Of a DNA stretch of 43,419 nt, positions 35,344-43,419 are shown in pieces. The notes under the pieces were generated by a model. It was given only the letters and a program-made list of their open reading frames with translations, made no database searches and was not told where the DNA came from. Each line of letters begins with the position of its first letter. Position 1 is the stretch's first letter. Both the position numbers and the translations under genes were made by a program. The stretch comes from Bacteroidota bacterium (GTDB taxonomy: Bacteria > Bacteroidota > Bacteroidia > Bacteroidales > Prolixibacteraceae), in contig JAHEYU010000051.1 of assembly GCA_023251435.1 (NCBI GenBank), forward strand, positions 1 to 43,419, read 5' to 3'.

Positions 35344-36699
35344 TTATTTTTCGAGCATTTTGTTAAACTCGTCATAAGTAATTTCTTTCATGTCGAGGGT
35401 AACTTTATTTTTAATGGTGGCAAGAATAACATCTTCCTGCTTCTTTGAAACAATTTTACGACGTTCTTCTTCTTTTTCAAGCATGTGTTTGGCGTAGTTT
35501 TCAAGATGCTCTTCAGCTACATTGTTCAAACCATATTGACGGAATTGCATGGCAGCCATTTCTTTGGCCAGCGCACGAACATCTTCCTCGGTGATCTTCA
35601 ATTCATTGTCTTTAACAATTCTGTCTTTTATTAATTGCCATTTCAAATCGAGCATGAAATTGTCAAAATCGCCATCAATCTGCTCGTCAGTCATTTTTTC
35701 GTTGGTAAGTTTGATCCAACGTCTTAAAAATGCTTTTGGCAAATCGAATTGAATTGAATTTATCAATGCATCGCGGCTATCGATAGAAAATTTGTAATCG
35801 CTTGAATACACGAAGTTTTCTTCAATTTCAGATTTAACTCTTGCTTTAAATTCCTCTTCGGTAGTAATTGCTGAATCTTCGCCAAATATTTTTGAGTATA
35901 AATCAGGTGTCAGCTCTGCTTTTTCGAAACGAAGCACTTCTTCGATTGTAAAGCTAAAATTTCCTGAAAGGGTTTCAGCCTCTTCGTGCGAGATGTTCAG
36001 CATGTGACCAACTTCGTGCTTGTTATCGTATGCTTTTACCGGATCAAAAACTACTACATCGCCAGCCTTTTTGCCAATAAACGAAGCTTTAATTTCTTCG
36101 TCTTTCATTATATCTATGGCAATCACAACTTTTTCGGCTTTAATTCCGCCTTCAAGTTCATTTCCGGCCTCGTCGATCTGAACAAAAGTACCGCGAACAG
36201 TATCTTTTGCTTCAACACTGTCAACAACTTTGTTTTCGCCCAAGCGTCCGGCGTAAGCATCCATCTGCTTGCTAACCACTTCTTCGTCGGCAACAATGCT
36301 GTAATAAGGCATAGTCACTTCTTTTCCGAGGGCAACCTCAATTGCGGGAGCCATTCCGATATCATATACAAAACTAAAATCAGACTGGTTATCCCAATCA
36401 ATTATCGTTTGTTTTTCTTCGTTTGGAAGAGGTTCTCCCAGTATATTCAGGCTTTCAGCATGTATATATTCATTCAGGCTTTTCGAAATAATTTTATTTA
36501 CTTCCTCGGCAAGCGCTGCTTTTCCATACATTTTTTTGATTAAACCTGCAGGAACCATTCCCGGACGAAATCCAGGCATATTGGCTTTTTTGCGATAGTT
36601 TTTCAATACATCGTTAACCGTTGCTTCATAATCGGCTTTCTCAACCGAGATGGTGAGAGTTGCATTCAGTTGGTCGATATTTTCTCTGGTAATGTTCAT
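35344..36699 (-). CDS. tig: Trigger factor (ribosome-associated chaperone)
   Basis: The ATG at 36699 is chosen as the family opens with NITRENIDQLNATLTI; an earlier start would add 11 residues. The 451-residue protein shows the ribosome-binding signature MPGFRPGMVP (about 41-50), a PPIase-like middle domain (about 160-240) lacking obvious active-site conservation, and a long helical C-terminal arm. It assists folding of nascent chains at the ribosome exit. tig-clpP-clpX is a common gene order. Confidence 0.95.
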   Translation of the reverse strand: MNITRENIDQLNATLTISVEKADYEATVNDVLKNYRKKANMPGFRPGMVPAGLIKKMYGKAALAEEVNKIISKSLNEYIHAESLNILGEPLPNEEKQTIIDWDNQSDFSFVYDIGMAPAIEVALGKEVTMPYYSIVADEEVVSKQMDAYAGRLGENKVVDSVEAKDTVRGTFVQIDEAGNELEGGIKAEKVVIAIDIMKDEEIKASFIGKKAGDVVVFDPVKAYDNKHEVGHMLNISHEEAETLSGNFSFTIEEVLRFEKAELTPDLYSKIFGEDSAITTEEEFKARVKSEIEENFVYSSDYKFSIDSRDALINSIQFDLPKAFLRRWIKLTNEKMTDEQIDGDFDNFMLDLKWQLIKDRIVKDNELKITEEDVRALAKEMAAMQFRQYGLNNVAEEHLENYAKHMLEKEEERRKIVSKKQEDVILATIKNKVTLDMKEITYDEFNKMLEK

Positions 36700-36790
36700 A
36701 ATTAACCTCTTAAAGTTATTGAGAATCAGCAAGGAAGAAGAACATTGGAAAAAGCTCCGGATCTAAAACCTGTTGCTTTAAATTAATAAA

Positions 36791-36832
36791 AACCGCTTGC
36801 TTATCCTTTTTCAAGGTAAAGCAAGGCGGTTA
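36791..36832 (-). terminator. Terminator downstream of tRNA-Leu
   Basis: AACCGCTTGCTT (36791-36802) pairs with AAAGCAAGGCGGTT (36819-36832), with a one-base bulge. On the minus strand the stem is followed by TTTTTATT. It lies 11 bases after the tRNA 3' end. Confidence 0.7.
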
Positions 36833-36843
36833 ATGTTTTGCTG

Positions 36844-36925
36844 TGCGGGCGAAGGGACTCGAACCCCCACGCCGTAAGGCACCAGATCCTAAGTCTGGCA
36901 CGTCTACCAATTCCGCCACGCCCGC
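36844..36925 (-). tRNA. tRNA-Leu (anticodon UAG)
   Basis: On the minus strand the 82-base sequence starts GCGGGCGTGGCGGAATTGGT. It has a 7-bp acceptor stem (GCGGGCG with CGCCCGC, discriminator A), a D-arm, the anticodon stem CCAGA/TCTGG with loop CTTAGGA (anticodon TAG), a long variable arm (TGCCTTACGGCG) typical of class II tRNA, and GGTTCGAGTCC as T-loop. CCA is not encoded. Confidence 0.96.
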
Positions 36926-37011
36926 TAAATGCGGTGCAAATGTATGTCATTTTTTTTAACTCCGCAACAGGGAAGTCTATTCTTTTTCGATTGTTTTGAA
37001 GCCCGGTAATT

Positions 37012-37737
37012 TTATCCCCGGAGTTCAAAATTCTGGCCAAGGTAAACACGGCGAACTTCTTCGTCTGATGCCAGTTCTTCCGCGGTTCCTGCTTTCATGA
37101 TAGAACCCTCATACAGTAGATATGAGCGGTCGGTAATATTAAGGGTTTCGTGTACGTTGTGGTCGGTAATCAGTACACCGATATTTTTATCGCGAAGTGT
37201 TCTTATAATGTGTTGAATATCTTCAACTGCAATTGGATCGACTCCGGCAAAAGGTTCGTCGAGTAAAATAAATTTCGGATCGATTGCCAGAGCCCGTGCA
37301 ATTTCTGTACGTCGCCGTTCACCGCCTGAAAGCTGAAATCCTTTGCTTTTGCGAATGTGCTGCAATCCAAACTCTGTCAGCAATGTTTCTACCTTCTGAT
37401 GCTGTAAATCTTTTGGCATTTTGGTCATTTCGAGTACCGACAGAATATTGTCCTCAACGCTCATTTGCCTGAAAACTGAAGCCTCCTGCGCCAGATAACC
37501 AATACCTTTTTGCGCCCGTTTATAAACCGGAATCATGGTAATCTCCTCATCGTCAATAAAAATCCTTCCTGACAATGGTTTAATCAAACCAACAATCATG
37601 TAAAACGAAGTCGTTTTTCCTGCACCGTTTGGGCCAAGCAGTCCAACGATCTCACCTTGGTTAACTTCAAACGAAACACCTTTTACAACAGTTCGTTTCC
37701 GATACTTCTTGACAATATTTTCAGCTCGTAGTTTCAT
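37012..37737 (-). CDS. lptB: LPS export ABC transporter ATPase LptB
   Basis: ATPase that powers extraction of lipopolysaccharide from the inner membrane with LptFG. The 241 residues show Walker A GPNGAGKT (35-42), Q-loop region [17 protein letters not shown] (82-96), signature LSGGE (136-140) and Walker B LLDEP (158-162) with [13 protein letters not shown] following, characteristic of LptB. It starts 22 bases after tatC, indicating co-transcription. Confidence 0.95.
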   Translation of the reverse strand: MKLRAENIVKKYRKRTVVKGVSFEVNQGEIVGLLGPNGAGKTTSFYMIVGLIKPLSGRIFIDDEEITMIPVYKRAQKGIGYLAQEASVFRQMSVEDNILSVLEMTKMPKDLQHQKVETLLTEFGLQHIRKSKGFQLSGGERRRTEIARALAIDPKFILLDEPFAGVDPIAVEDIQHIIRTLRDKNIGVLITDHNVHETLNITDRSYLLYEGSIMKAGTAEELASDEEVRRVYLGQNFELRG

Positions 37738-37759
37738 TCTGAAGATTTGTGAGCATTAA

Positions 37760-38623
37760 TTAAATTTCATCCAGTTTTCGCAGGTTGGCTTTTTCTACTC
37801 TGCCTGAAATCACAATACTTACTTCGTACAGAATAATCAGAGGAATACACACCATAATCTGACTAAACACATCGGGCGGAGTAATAATTGCAGAAATAAT
37901 AAGCAATACCACAACGGCATGCCTTCTGTATTTTCGCATAAACCGGGGCGTTAAAAGCCCAACTTTGCTTAAAAAGAATGCGATAATAGGGAGTTCAAAA
38001 ATAACACCCCCCGCAATAACGATGGAAGTTACCGTACTTATATATGAAAGTATATTAATTTGATTGATAACAGTATTACTGATACTGTATGCCCCTAAAA
38101 AATCTACAGAAAGGGGAACAATCAGATAATATCCAAATAAAACACCTATAAAGAACAGAAAAGTCATATAAAACACAGCGCCGGTGGCGTGTTTACGTTC
38201 GTTCTCGTAAAGTGCTGGTCTAATGAAACTCCAAAATTGGAAAACGACATAAGGGAAAGCCATAATAAATCCGGCAATGATCGAGGTCCACATGTGAACC
38301 ATAAACTGACCCGACATGCTGATACTAATCAATTGCAATGGATGGGTATTTATCTTTAAAGCTTCAACGCCAACATATTCAGAGAGCAAGGCGAACATGC
38401 GGTTGGTCCAGAAATCAGGATTCTTGGGTGCAAAAATGATCGAATCAAAAATAAAATCTTTCTCAATAAATGCAACAACCGCAAAAACGCAAATTGCGAT
38501 GAAAGATCTGATAACATGCCACCGGAGTGCTTCCAGATGATCTAAAAAAGACATCTCTGCTTTCGGTTCCTTTGCGATTTTCTTTTTGGTTGATTGCTCT
38601 TCTCTGTTGGTTTCTTCAGACAT
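37760..38623 (-). CDS. tatC: Twin-arginine translocase subunit TatC
   Basis: Polytopic inner-membrane receptor that recognises twin-arginine signal peptides. The 287-residue product has a long charged N terminus (about 1-25), the family signature SFLDHLEALRWHVIRS (25-40), and six membrane segments, with LLIISAIITPPDVFSQ near 243 late in the sequence. A predicted promoter precedes it. No tatA gene is adjacent. Confidence 0.95.
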   Translation of the reverse strand: MSEETNREEQSTKKKIAKEPKAEMSFLDHLEALRWHVIRSFIAICVFAVVAFIEKDFIFDSIIFAPKNPDFWTNRMFALLSEYVGVEALKINTHPLQLISISMSGQFMVHMWTSIIAGFIMAFPYVVFQFWSFIRPALYENERKHATGAVFYMTFLFFIGVLFGYYLIVPLSVDFLGAYSISNTVINQINILSYISTVTSIVIAGGVIFELPIIAFFLSKVGLLTPRFMRKYRRHAVVVLLIISAIITPPDVFSQIMVCIPLIILYEVSIVISGRVEKANLRKLDEI

Positions 38624-38667
38624 GATTCTGGAAATATATGGATCTGATTAGCTTAAAAAAATTCGCA

Positions 38668-38675
38668 CAAATATA
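38668..38675 (-). promoter_or_regulatory. Predicted -7 element for tatC
   Basis: TATATTTG on the minus strand, an exact consensus match 44 bases before the tatC ATG, in the divergent tatC/recQ region. No good TTG upstream. Confidence 0.45.
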
Positions 38676-38759
38676 GTTTATATTCCTAATCCTGAAGGTT
38701 AGCTAACTCTTAATTTTACTTAAAGACAGGCTAAAAGTATTTAAATTCAGACTGAACCA

Positions 38760-38791
38760 TTGTATTCCTAATGATATTTTATATACCTTCG
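38760..38791 (+). promoter_or_regulatory. Predicted recQ promoter
   Basis: TTG (38760-38762), 21 bases, then TACCTTCG (38784-38791), one base off TAnnTTTG. The start would lie near 38798, about 50 bases before recQ. An AAAGG (38833-38837) precedes the chosen ATG. Confidence 0.45.
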
Positions 38792-38846
38792 GGAAAGCAA
38801 ATAAAAATTGAGAATTAAAATTTTGATCTGTAAAAAGGTCTTATAT

Positions 38847-41027
38847 ATGGGAATAGAGAAAACATTATCAGAGGAACTTCAGAAATATTTCGGATTTGAC
38901 CGGTTTAAAGGCCAGCAGGAAGACGTTATCAAAAGTGTGTTGAACGGCAATGATACATTTGTGTTGATGCCAACAGGAGGAGGAAAGTCATTGTGCTATC
39001 AGTTACCGGCACTTATTATGGAGGGCACTGCCATTATTATTTCTCCATTGATTGCTTTAATGAAAAATCAGGTTGATTCGATAAGGAGCTTTGGCACCGA
39101 AGATGGGATTGCGCATTTTTTAAATTCGTCACTCACCAAAGCGGCAGCTCAAAAAGTACGCGACGATGTAACCAGCGGCAAAACAAAATTGCTCTATGTT
39201 GCTCCCGAAAGTCTGACTAAGGAAGACAACATTGAATTCCTGAAGAATGTCAAAATATCATTCTACGCCATTGATGAAGCACATTGCATCTCGCAGTGGG
39301 GTCACGATTTCAGGCCAGAATACAGGCGTATAAAACCAATTGTTTCTGAAATTGGAGCAGCTCCGCTGATTGCCCTTACAGCAACAGCCACTGCCAAGGT
39401 TCAACACGACATACAGAAAACGCTCGGAATGCTTGAGGCAAACGTTTTCAAGGCTTCGTTCAATCGCCCTAACCTTTATTACGAGGTAAAACCTAAATCG
39501 AAACCCGAATCTCAGATCATCAAGTTCATCAAAGAAAATGAAGGAAAATCGGGAATCATATACTGTCTGAGTAGAAAGAGAGTTGAAGAACTTGCCGAAG
39601 CCCTGGTAGTAAATGGCATTAAGGCTCTGGCCTATCATGCCGGAATGGATTCTTCCACCCGATCAGGAAATCAGGATAAATTTCTGATGGAAGAAGTAGA
39701 TGTGATTGTTGCTACGATTGCTTTCGGAATGGGAATCGACAAACCGGACGTGCGTTTTGTAATTCATTACGACATTCCCAAAAGTCTGGAAGGTTATTAT
39801 CAGGAAACCGGACGTGCCGGGCGAGATGGCGGCGAAGGCAAATGTATCACCCTGTATTCGGCCAAAGACATACAGAAGCTCGAAAAATTTATGCAGGGTA
39901 AACCGGTTGCTGAACAGGAAATCGGGCGACAACTTTTACTCGACACCGCTTCCTATGCCGAGTCGGCTATTTGCAGGCGCATAATTCTGCTTAATTATTT
40001 CGGCGAAAAACTGGAAGAACCCTGCGGAAACTGCGATAACTGTATCAACCCCAAAGAACAGATTGAAGCCAAAGATGAAATCTGCCGGGCTATACAGGCA
40101 ATCATTGAAGTAAAAGAAAAATACAAGGCAGAGCATTTATCAGATATCCTCACAGGAAAACATTCCGCAGCCGTAAAATCATTCCGTCACGACGAGCTCG
40201 AAGCATTTGGTTCGGGCAACGATCATGGTGAAAAATTCTGGAATGCTGTTTTCAGGCAAAGTATGATTGCCGGACTTATCAGCAAAGACATTGAGAATTA
40301 TGGGTTGCTGAAAATGACCCAAAAGGGATACAATTTTCTGGAAAACCCTTATGACTTTCTGCTGGTGCGCAATCACGATTACGATGCCATTGAGGAAGAA
40401 GCCAATGCAGCTGCAGCTCAGGCCAGCGGCGCCGGTGATCCTGAATTGTTTGCCATGCTGAAAGATTTACGCAAAAAGATTTCGAAAAAGCTGAATCTTC
40501 CTCCTTTTGTGATTTTTCAGGATCCATCGTTGTCTGACATGGCATTGCAATATCCGATAACAATTGACGAACTGAAATTCATTCAGGGAGTTGGTGAGGG
40601 GAAAGCCAAAAGATACGGCAAAGAATTCGTTGAACTGATAAAATTGTATGTCGAAGAAAATGAGATTGAACGGCCCCAGGATCTGGTTGTAAAAAGTGTG
40701 GCCAACAAATCAAAATTGAAGGTAGGTATCATTCAAAGTATCGACCGTAAAATATCACTCGACGATATTGCCGATTCAAAAGGAATCGATCTCAAAGAAT
40801 TGGTTTCAGAAATTGAAGCAATCGTAAATTCAGGTACCAGAATAAACATTGATTACTATATTGACGATATAATGGATGAAGACCGACAAGAGGAGGTATT
40901 CGATTATTTCAGAAGCGCTAAAGATGATAGTATAGAATCGGCACTTAAAGAACTCGGGGAAGAAGATTATTCGGAAGACGATATCCGGCTAATGCGAATC
41001 CGGTTTCTTTCTGAACTGGGAAATTAA
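38847..41027 (+). CDS. recQ: ATP-dependent DNA helicase RecQ
   Basis: The ATG at 38847 (MGIEKTLSEEL) is preferred because it has AAAGG about nine bases upstream; an ATG at 38808 would add 13 residues. The 726-residue protein has motif I TGGGKS (43-48), motif II DEAH (143-146), the ISQWGHDFRPEY loop, motif VI QETGRAGRDG near 318, and the RecQ zinc cysteines CRRIILLNYFGE...CGNCDNC (about 377-399). An HRDC domain follows (about 530-610; FQDPSLSDMALQYP, IQGVGEGKAKRYG), then a helical HTH_40-like C-terminal extension (about 620-726). It acts in recombination and fork repair. Confidence 0.96.
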   Translation: MGIEKTLSEELQKYFGFDRFKGQQEDVIKSVLNGNDTFVLMPTGGGKSLCYQLPALIMEGTAIIISPLIALMKNQVDSIRSFGTEDGIAHFLNSSLTKAAAQKVRDDVTSGKTKLLYVAPESLTKEDNIEFLKNVKISFYAIDEAHCISQWGHDFRPEYRRIKPIVSEIGAAPLIALTATATAKVQHDIQKTLGMLEANVFKASFNRPNLYYEVKPKSKPESQIIKFIKENEGKSGIIYCLSRKRVEELAEALVVNGIKALAYHAGMDSSTRSGNQDKFLMEEVDVIVATIAFGMGIDKPDVRFVIHYDIPKSLEGYYQETGRAGRDGGEGKCITLYSAKDIQKLEKFMQGKPVAEQEIGRQLLLDTASYAESAICRRIILLNYFGEKLEEPCGNCDNCINPKEQIEAKDEICRAIQAIIEVKEKYKAEHLSDILTGKHSAAVKSFRHDELEAFGSGNDHGEKFWNAVFRQSMIAGLISKDIENYGLLKMTQKGYNFLENPYDFLLVRNHDYDAIEEEANAAAAQASGAGDPELFAMLKDLRKKISKKLNLPPFVIFQDPSLSDMALQYPITIDELKFIQGVGEGKAKRYGKEFVELIKLYVEENEIERPQDLVVKSVANKSKLKVGIIQSIDRKISLDDIADSKGIDLKELVSEIEAIVNSGTRINIDYYIDDIMDEDRQEEVFDYFRSAKDDSIESALKELGEEDYSEDDIRLMRIRFLSELGN

Positions 41028-41048
41028 ATTTCATCATTAAACAAAAGT

Positions 41049-41085
41049 CCTGATAAGTTGTAAAAACCTTATCAGGTTTTTTTTT
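41049..41085 (+). terminator. Intrinsic terminator of recQ
   Basis: CCTGATAAG (41049-41057) and CTTATCAGG (41068-41076) form a perfect 9-bp stem with a 10-base loop, followed by nine T. It begins 21 bases after the recQ stop. Confidence 0.9.
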
Positions 41086-41774
41086 GCTCTAAAAACACAA
41101 AAACATTCAGCGACAGCAATTTAATACCGATTGAAGAAATATAACAGTCCAATCTTCGCAAACTCGATTGGCCTTAACATTTCTATTCATCGGCATTATA
41201 CCAGATGGGTCTTTGGACTGGTTTGGAATTGCATTTGGTATAACAATGCCAGAAATACGAGGTTATATCATAAAAAAGTTACGCCGAATTGTTGTAGGAA
41301 ATGATGAAGCAAATTTGACTTTTCCCTTTAAAACGATAAAAATACGGACTCAGAGTCTTATTTAGAACAATTCCAGATAAAACGCGATTTTAGTTTGGCA
41401 AATTCCTGCCATTTTTCAACACACAATGTATTATTCAGAAAATCAATACAATAGACATCTAAAGGGACTTTATTAAGTATGATTTTTACGGACAACAATA
41501 TTATTATGTATTTGTAACGACATGAATGATAGCATTTTTCATACATACATATCAAACCAATCAACAAATTTTATAGCTTTAGAATCAATTGCACCAATCT
41601 ACATTAACGATTAGTCTGAAGAGGGGAAGAAAATACCGGCATTGTCGGGCATGAAAGAGGAGTATTAAAAAATTTCTTTGTATCATTTTTTTGTACAAAA
41701 TGAACCTGAAATACTTTCTTGAATGCGGATAGATACGGTTATGAGTGAGAAATTATTGATTGATTGGTTTTGCG
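41086..41774. other. AT-rich region without a convincing gene
   Basis: Between the recQ terminator and the adhesin there are only short frames. The best is a 65-codon frame at 41168-41365, opening at TTG, with no recognised family and no ribosome binding site. Composition is AT-rich from about 41350. It probably contains the adhesin promoter; the closest -7-like text is TTTCTTTG near 41674, one base off consensus. Confidence 0.4.
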
Positions 41775-43419
41775 ATGATAAAAGAATTAAGCAGAAAAAT
41801 ACAACCTGTATTAGATTTCTGTTTCATTTCTGTGTCCACTTTCGGGTTATCCGTAATTGCGGCCAGAAATGATTTCAAATTTCTTGCGTCTACACACAAC
41901 TTCTTGTTTTCCAATCATTTTCGCTTAGTATTCATATTATTTCTATCCTTTGTTTTCTCTGAAATCGGACAAGCACAGACTTCCCAGACATTTACTTCAA
42001 GTAGCTCATTTACTGTCCCTGCCGGGGTTACAACTATTACTGCCGAATGCTGGGGTGGTGGTGGTAGTGGAAGTTCCATTTCTTCGGAGAATAAAAGTGG
42101 CGGCGGTGGTGGTGGTGGCGCTTATGCAAGAGGAAATGTAATTGTAGCACCAGGAAATACCTATACAGTAACCGTTGGAACAGGCGGAACTGCCAGCAAC
42201 GCAGGAAATCCTTCTTCGTTTAATGTAAATTCAATTATTGCTGCCGGAGGTAGCGGGGGTGCCAGCAATGATTTAGGTGCCGGATCTGGAGGAGCAGTTG
42301 CCGCATCAATAGGAACCACCATATTCGCAGGGGGAAACGGAGCGGATGGAGTTGGATCAACTTCCGGCGGAGGGGGTGGAAGCGCCGGAAATAGCGGAAA
42401 TGGCGGAAATGCATCAGGCTCAACACCAGGTACAGGTGGCGCAGGGAATACTGGAGTCGAAGGCACGGGTGGAACTGGCACCAGTGGCAGTAACAATGGA
42501 AGTCCGGGAAACAGTCCGGGAGGCGGAGGAAGCGGAGCGGTAACAAACAGTAGTACTCCACGGAATGGCGGTGCTGGTGCAAATGGCTTGGTTAAGATTT
42601 CCTGGACATGCCCAACCTACAGTATTTCTGCAATAAGTTCTGTCAGCCCTGTTTGCGCCGGAACAATTGCTACTATCACAGTTACCTCAACAGAAGGAGG
42701 GCTTCCGCTTGGTGGTTACGTAGTTAATTATACTTTAAGTGGAAACAATACAGGTTCCGGCAGCCCAACGATGGCTGTAACAACTGCTGGTACTGGTTCT
42801 TTTTCAACCATTCCGTTAGCAAATACAGGAACTACAACAATTACGATTACCAATATTTCTTCAGGAGCTGCCCCACAAATTTGCAGCAATGCAATAACTC
42901 CAATCTCCAATTCCATCACAGTAGAGCCACCACCAACCGCAACTGCAGGAGGAAGCCAGTCGATTTGTTCGAACGGAACCGCCACAGTGAACGGAGCAAC
43001 TGCTTCGAACGGAACAATTGTTTGGACGCACAACGGAGCAGGTTCTATTTCAGGAGCGAACACGCTGACGCCAACTTACACAGCGGCGGCGGCCGATGCC
43101 GGAAACACTGTGACAATGACCATGACCGTAACCAGCAACAATACCTGCGCTCCACAAACTGCAACAGCAACTTACACGGTTACAGTCCAGTCATTGCCAA
43201 CTGCAACCGCCGGAGGAACCCAGACAATTTGTGCAAACGGAACCTCAACAGTAAGCGGAGCAACGGCTTCGAACGGAACAATTACATGGACGCACAGCGG
43301 AGCAGGTTCAATTTCAGGAGCAAACACGCTTACCCCAACTTACACAGCGGCGGCGGCCGATGCCGGAAACACAGTAACCCTGACAATGACCGTTACCAGC
43401 AACAATACCTGCGCGCCAC
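41775..43419 (+). CDS. Large secreted glycine-rich, Ig-like repeat surface protein (3' end beyond window)
   Basis: An open frame runs from ATG 41775 through the window end without a stop (over 548 codons), so the protein is partial. A hydrophobic export signal ends GQAQ at residues 65-68 and is preceded by an unusually long N terminus; a TTG at 41904 would give a normal 25-residue signal. Residues about 70-275 form a glycine-rich domain (FTVPAGVTTITAECWGGGG start, VKISW end), as in many Bacteroidota surface proteins. A cysteine-containing Ig-like region follows, then 88-residue repeats beginning at residue 387. A type IX sorting domain would be expected off-window. Likely an adhesin or matrix protein; function is inferred only from architecture. 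Confidence 0.85.
   Translation, partial: MIKELSRKIQPVLDFCFISVSTFGLSVIAARNDFKFLASTHNFLFSNHFRLVFILFLSFVFSEIGQAQTSQTFTSSSSFTVPAGVTTITAECWGGGGSGSSISSENKSGGGGGGGAYARGNVIVAPGNTYTVTVGTGGTASNAGNPSSFNVNSIIAAGGSGGASNDLGAGSGGAVAASIGTTIFAGGNGADGVGSTSGGGGGSAGNSGNGGNASGSTPGTGGAGNTGVEGTGGTGTSGSNNGSPGNSPGGGGSGAVTNSSTPRNGGAGANGLVKISWTCPTYSISAISSVSPVCAGTIATITVTSTEGGLPLGGYVVNYTLSGNNTGSGSPTMAVTTAGTGSFSTIPLANTGTTTITITNISSGAAPQICSNAITPISNSITVEPPPTATAGGSQSICSNGTATVNGATASNGTIVWTHNGAGSISGANTLTPTYTAAAADAGNTVTMTMTVTSNNTCAPQTATATYTVTVQSLPTATAGGTQTICANGTSTVSGATASNGTITWTHSGAGSISGANTLTPTYTAAAADAGNTVTLTMTVTSNNTCAP
42933..43419 (+). repeat. 264-bp in-frame tandem repeat in the surface protein
   Basis: Unit 1 spans 42933-43196 and unit 2 starts at 43197 and is cut by the window end. 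Both encode PTATAGG...QxIC.NGT, WTH.GAGSISGANTLTPTY and TSNNTCAP. Long stretches are identical at DNA level, indicating recent duplication or gene conversion. Confidence 0.9.

Noticed and set aside
36801-37049. 82-codon minus-strand frame over the tRNA region
   Set aside because: It runs through the terminator and tRNA-Leu and overlaps the end of lptB; no protein family recognised.
41168-41365. 65-codon plus-strand frame with TTG start
   Set aside because: No ribosome binding site, promoter or family resemblance; mentioned only as part of the gene-poor gap.
41358-41567. 69-codon minus-strand frame after recQ
   Set aside because: AT-rich, Cys/Ile/Tyr-rich, no start signal and no recognised domain.
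42161-42496. Proline-rich antisense frames opposite the glycine-rich protein
   Set aside because: GGN-rich glycine codons read as CCN proline on the other strand, so long open antisense frames are expected by composition.

Overview
The window looks like a chromosomal segment of a Bacteroidota bacterium, most likely order Bacteroidales/Marinilabiliales. The reasons are a MurE with the meso-diaminopimelate signature DNPR, a PorP/SprF protein paired with a gliding-type (type B) C-terminal sorting domain, a probable glycine-lipid synthase pair, and many upstream regions with the Bacteroidota -7 promoter element TAnnTTTG. Genus cannot be set from the sequence alone. Most of the window is ordinary core genome, with a few accessory pieces.

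Region 1 (14-12359, all minus strand) is the division and cell wall (dcw) cluster, transcribed mraZ-rsmH-ftsL-ftsI-murE-mraY-murD-ftsW-murG-murC, with genes touching or overlapping by a few bases. One foreign-looking item, a truncated ORF6N-domain gene, sits between murG and murC. The promoter in front of mraZ overlaps an array of 10-bp repeats that resembles a MraZ operator.

Region 2 (12759-15337, plus) holds an O-acyltransferase and an N-acyltransferase resembling glycine-lipid synthases GlsA and GlsB, followed closely by a Nudix-like regulator with a broken catalytic box. Region 3 (15359-23072) holds a Rieske-like lipoprotein with an unusual CxH/CxxC ligand set, a small membrane-anchored protein, greA with a terminator-like leader, a HIT protein, ruvC next to a GAGCAGG heptad repeat, an EamA transporter, a TPR protein, the lipoate genes lipA and lipB, and a lone antitoxin-like gene.

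Region 4 (23078-33198) holds a DUF438/hemerythrin/PAS protein, a lipoprotein, a mutarotase-like protein, a YbaK-type deacylase, the SprF plus type B CTD pair, ung, rmuC and a small acidic protein. Region 5 (33292-38623, minus) is tatC, lptB, tRNA-Leu(UAG), tig, clpP and clpX. A long terminator hairpin separates tig from clpPX and carries a possible clpP promoter in its own arm. Region 6 (38847-43419, plus) is recQ with a clear terminator, then about 700 bases without a convincing gene, then the start of a large secreted glycine-rich, repeat-bearing surface protein that runs off the end.

I found no CRISPR array, transposase, prophage or rRNA. No wholly new multigene system is evident. The best leads are regulatory (mraZ operator array, greA leader, ruvC repeat, tig/clpP hairpin) plus the odd Rieske protein and the repeat adhesin.
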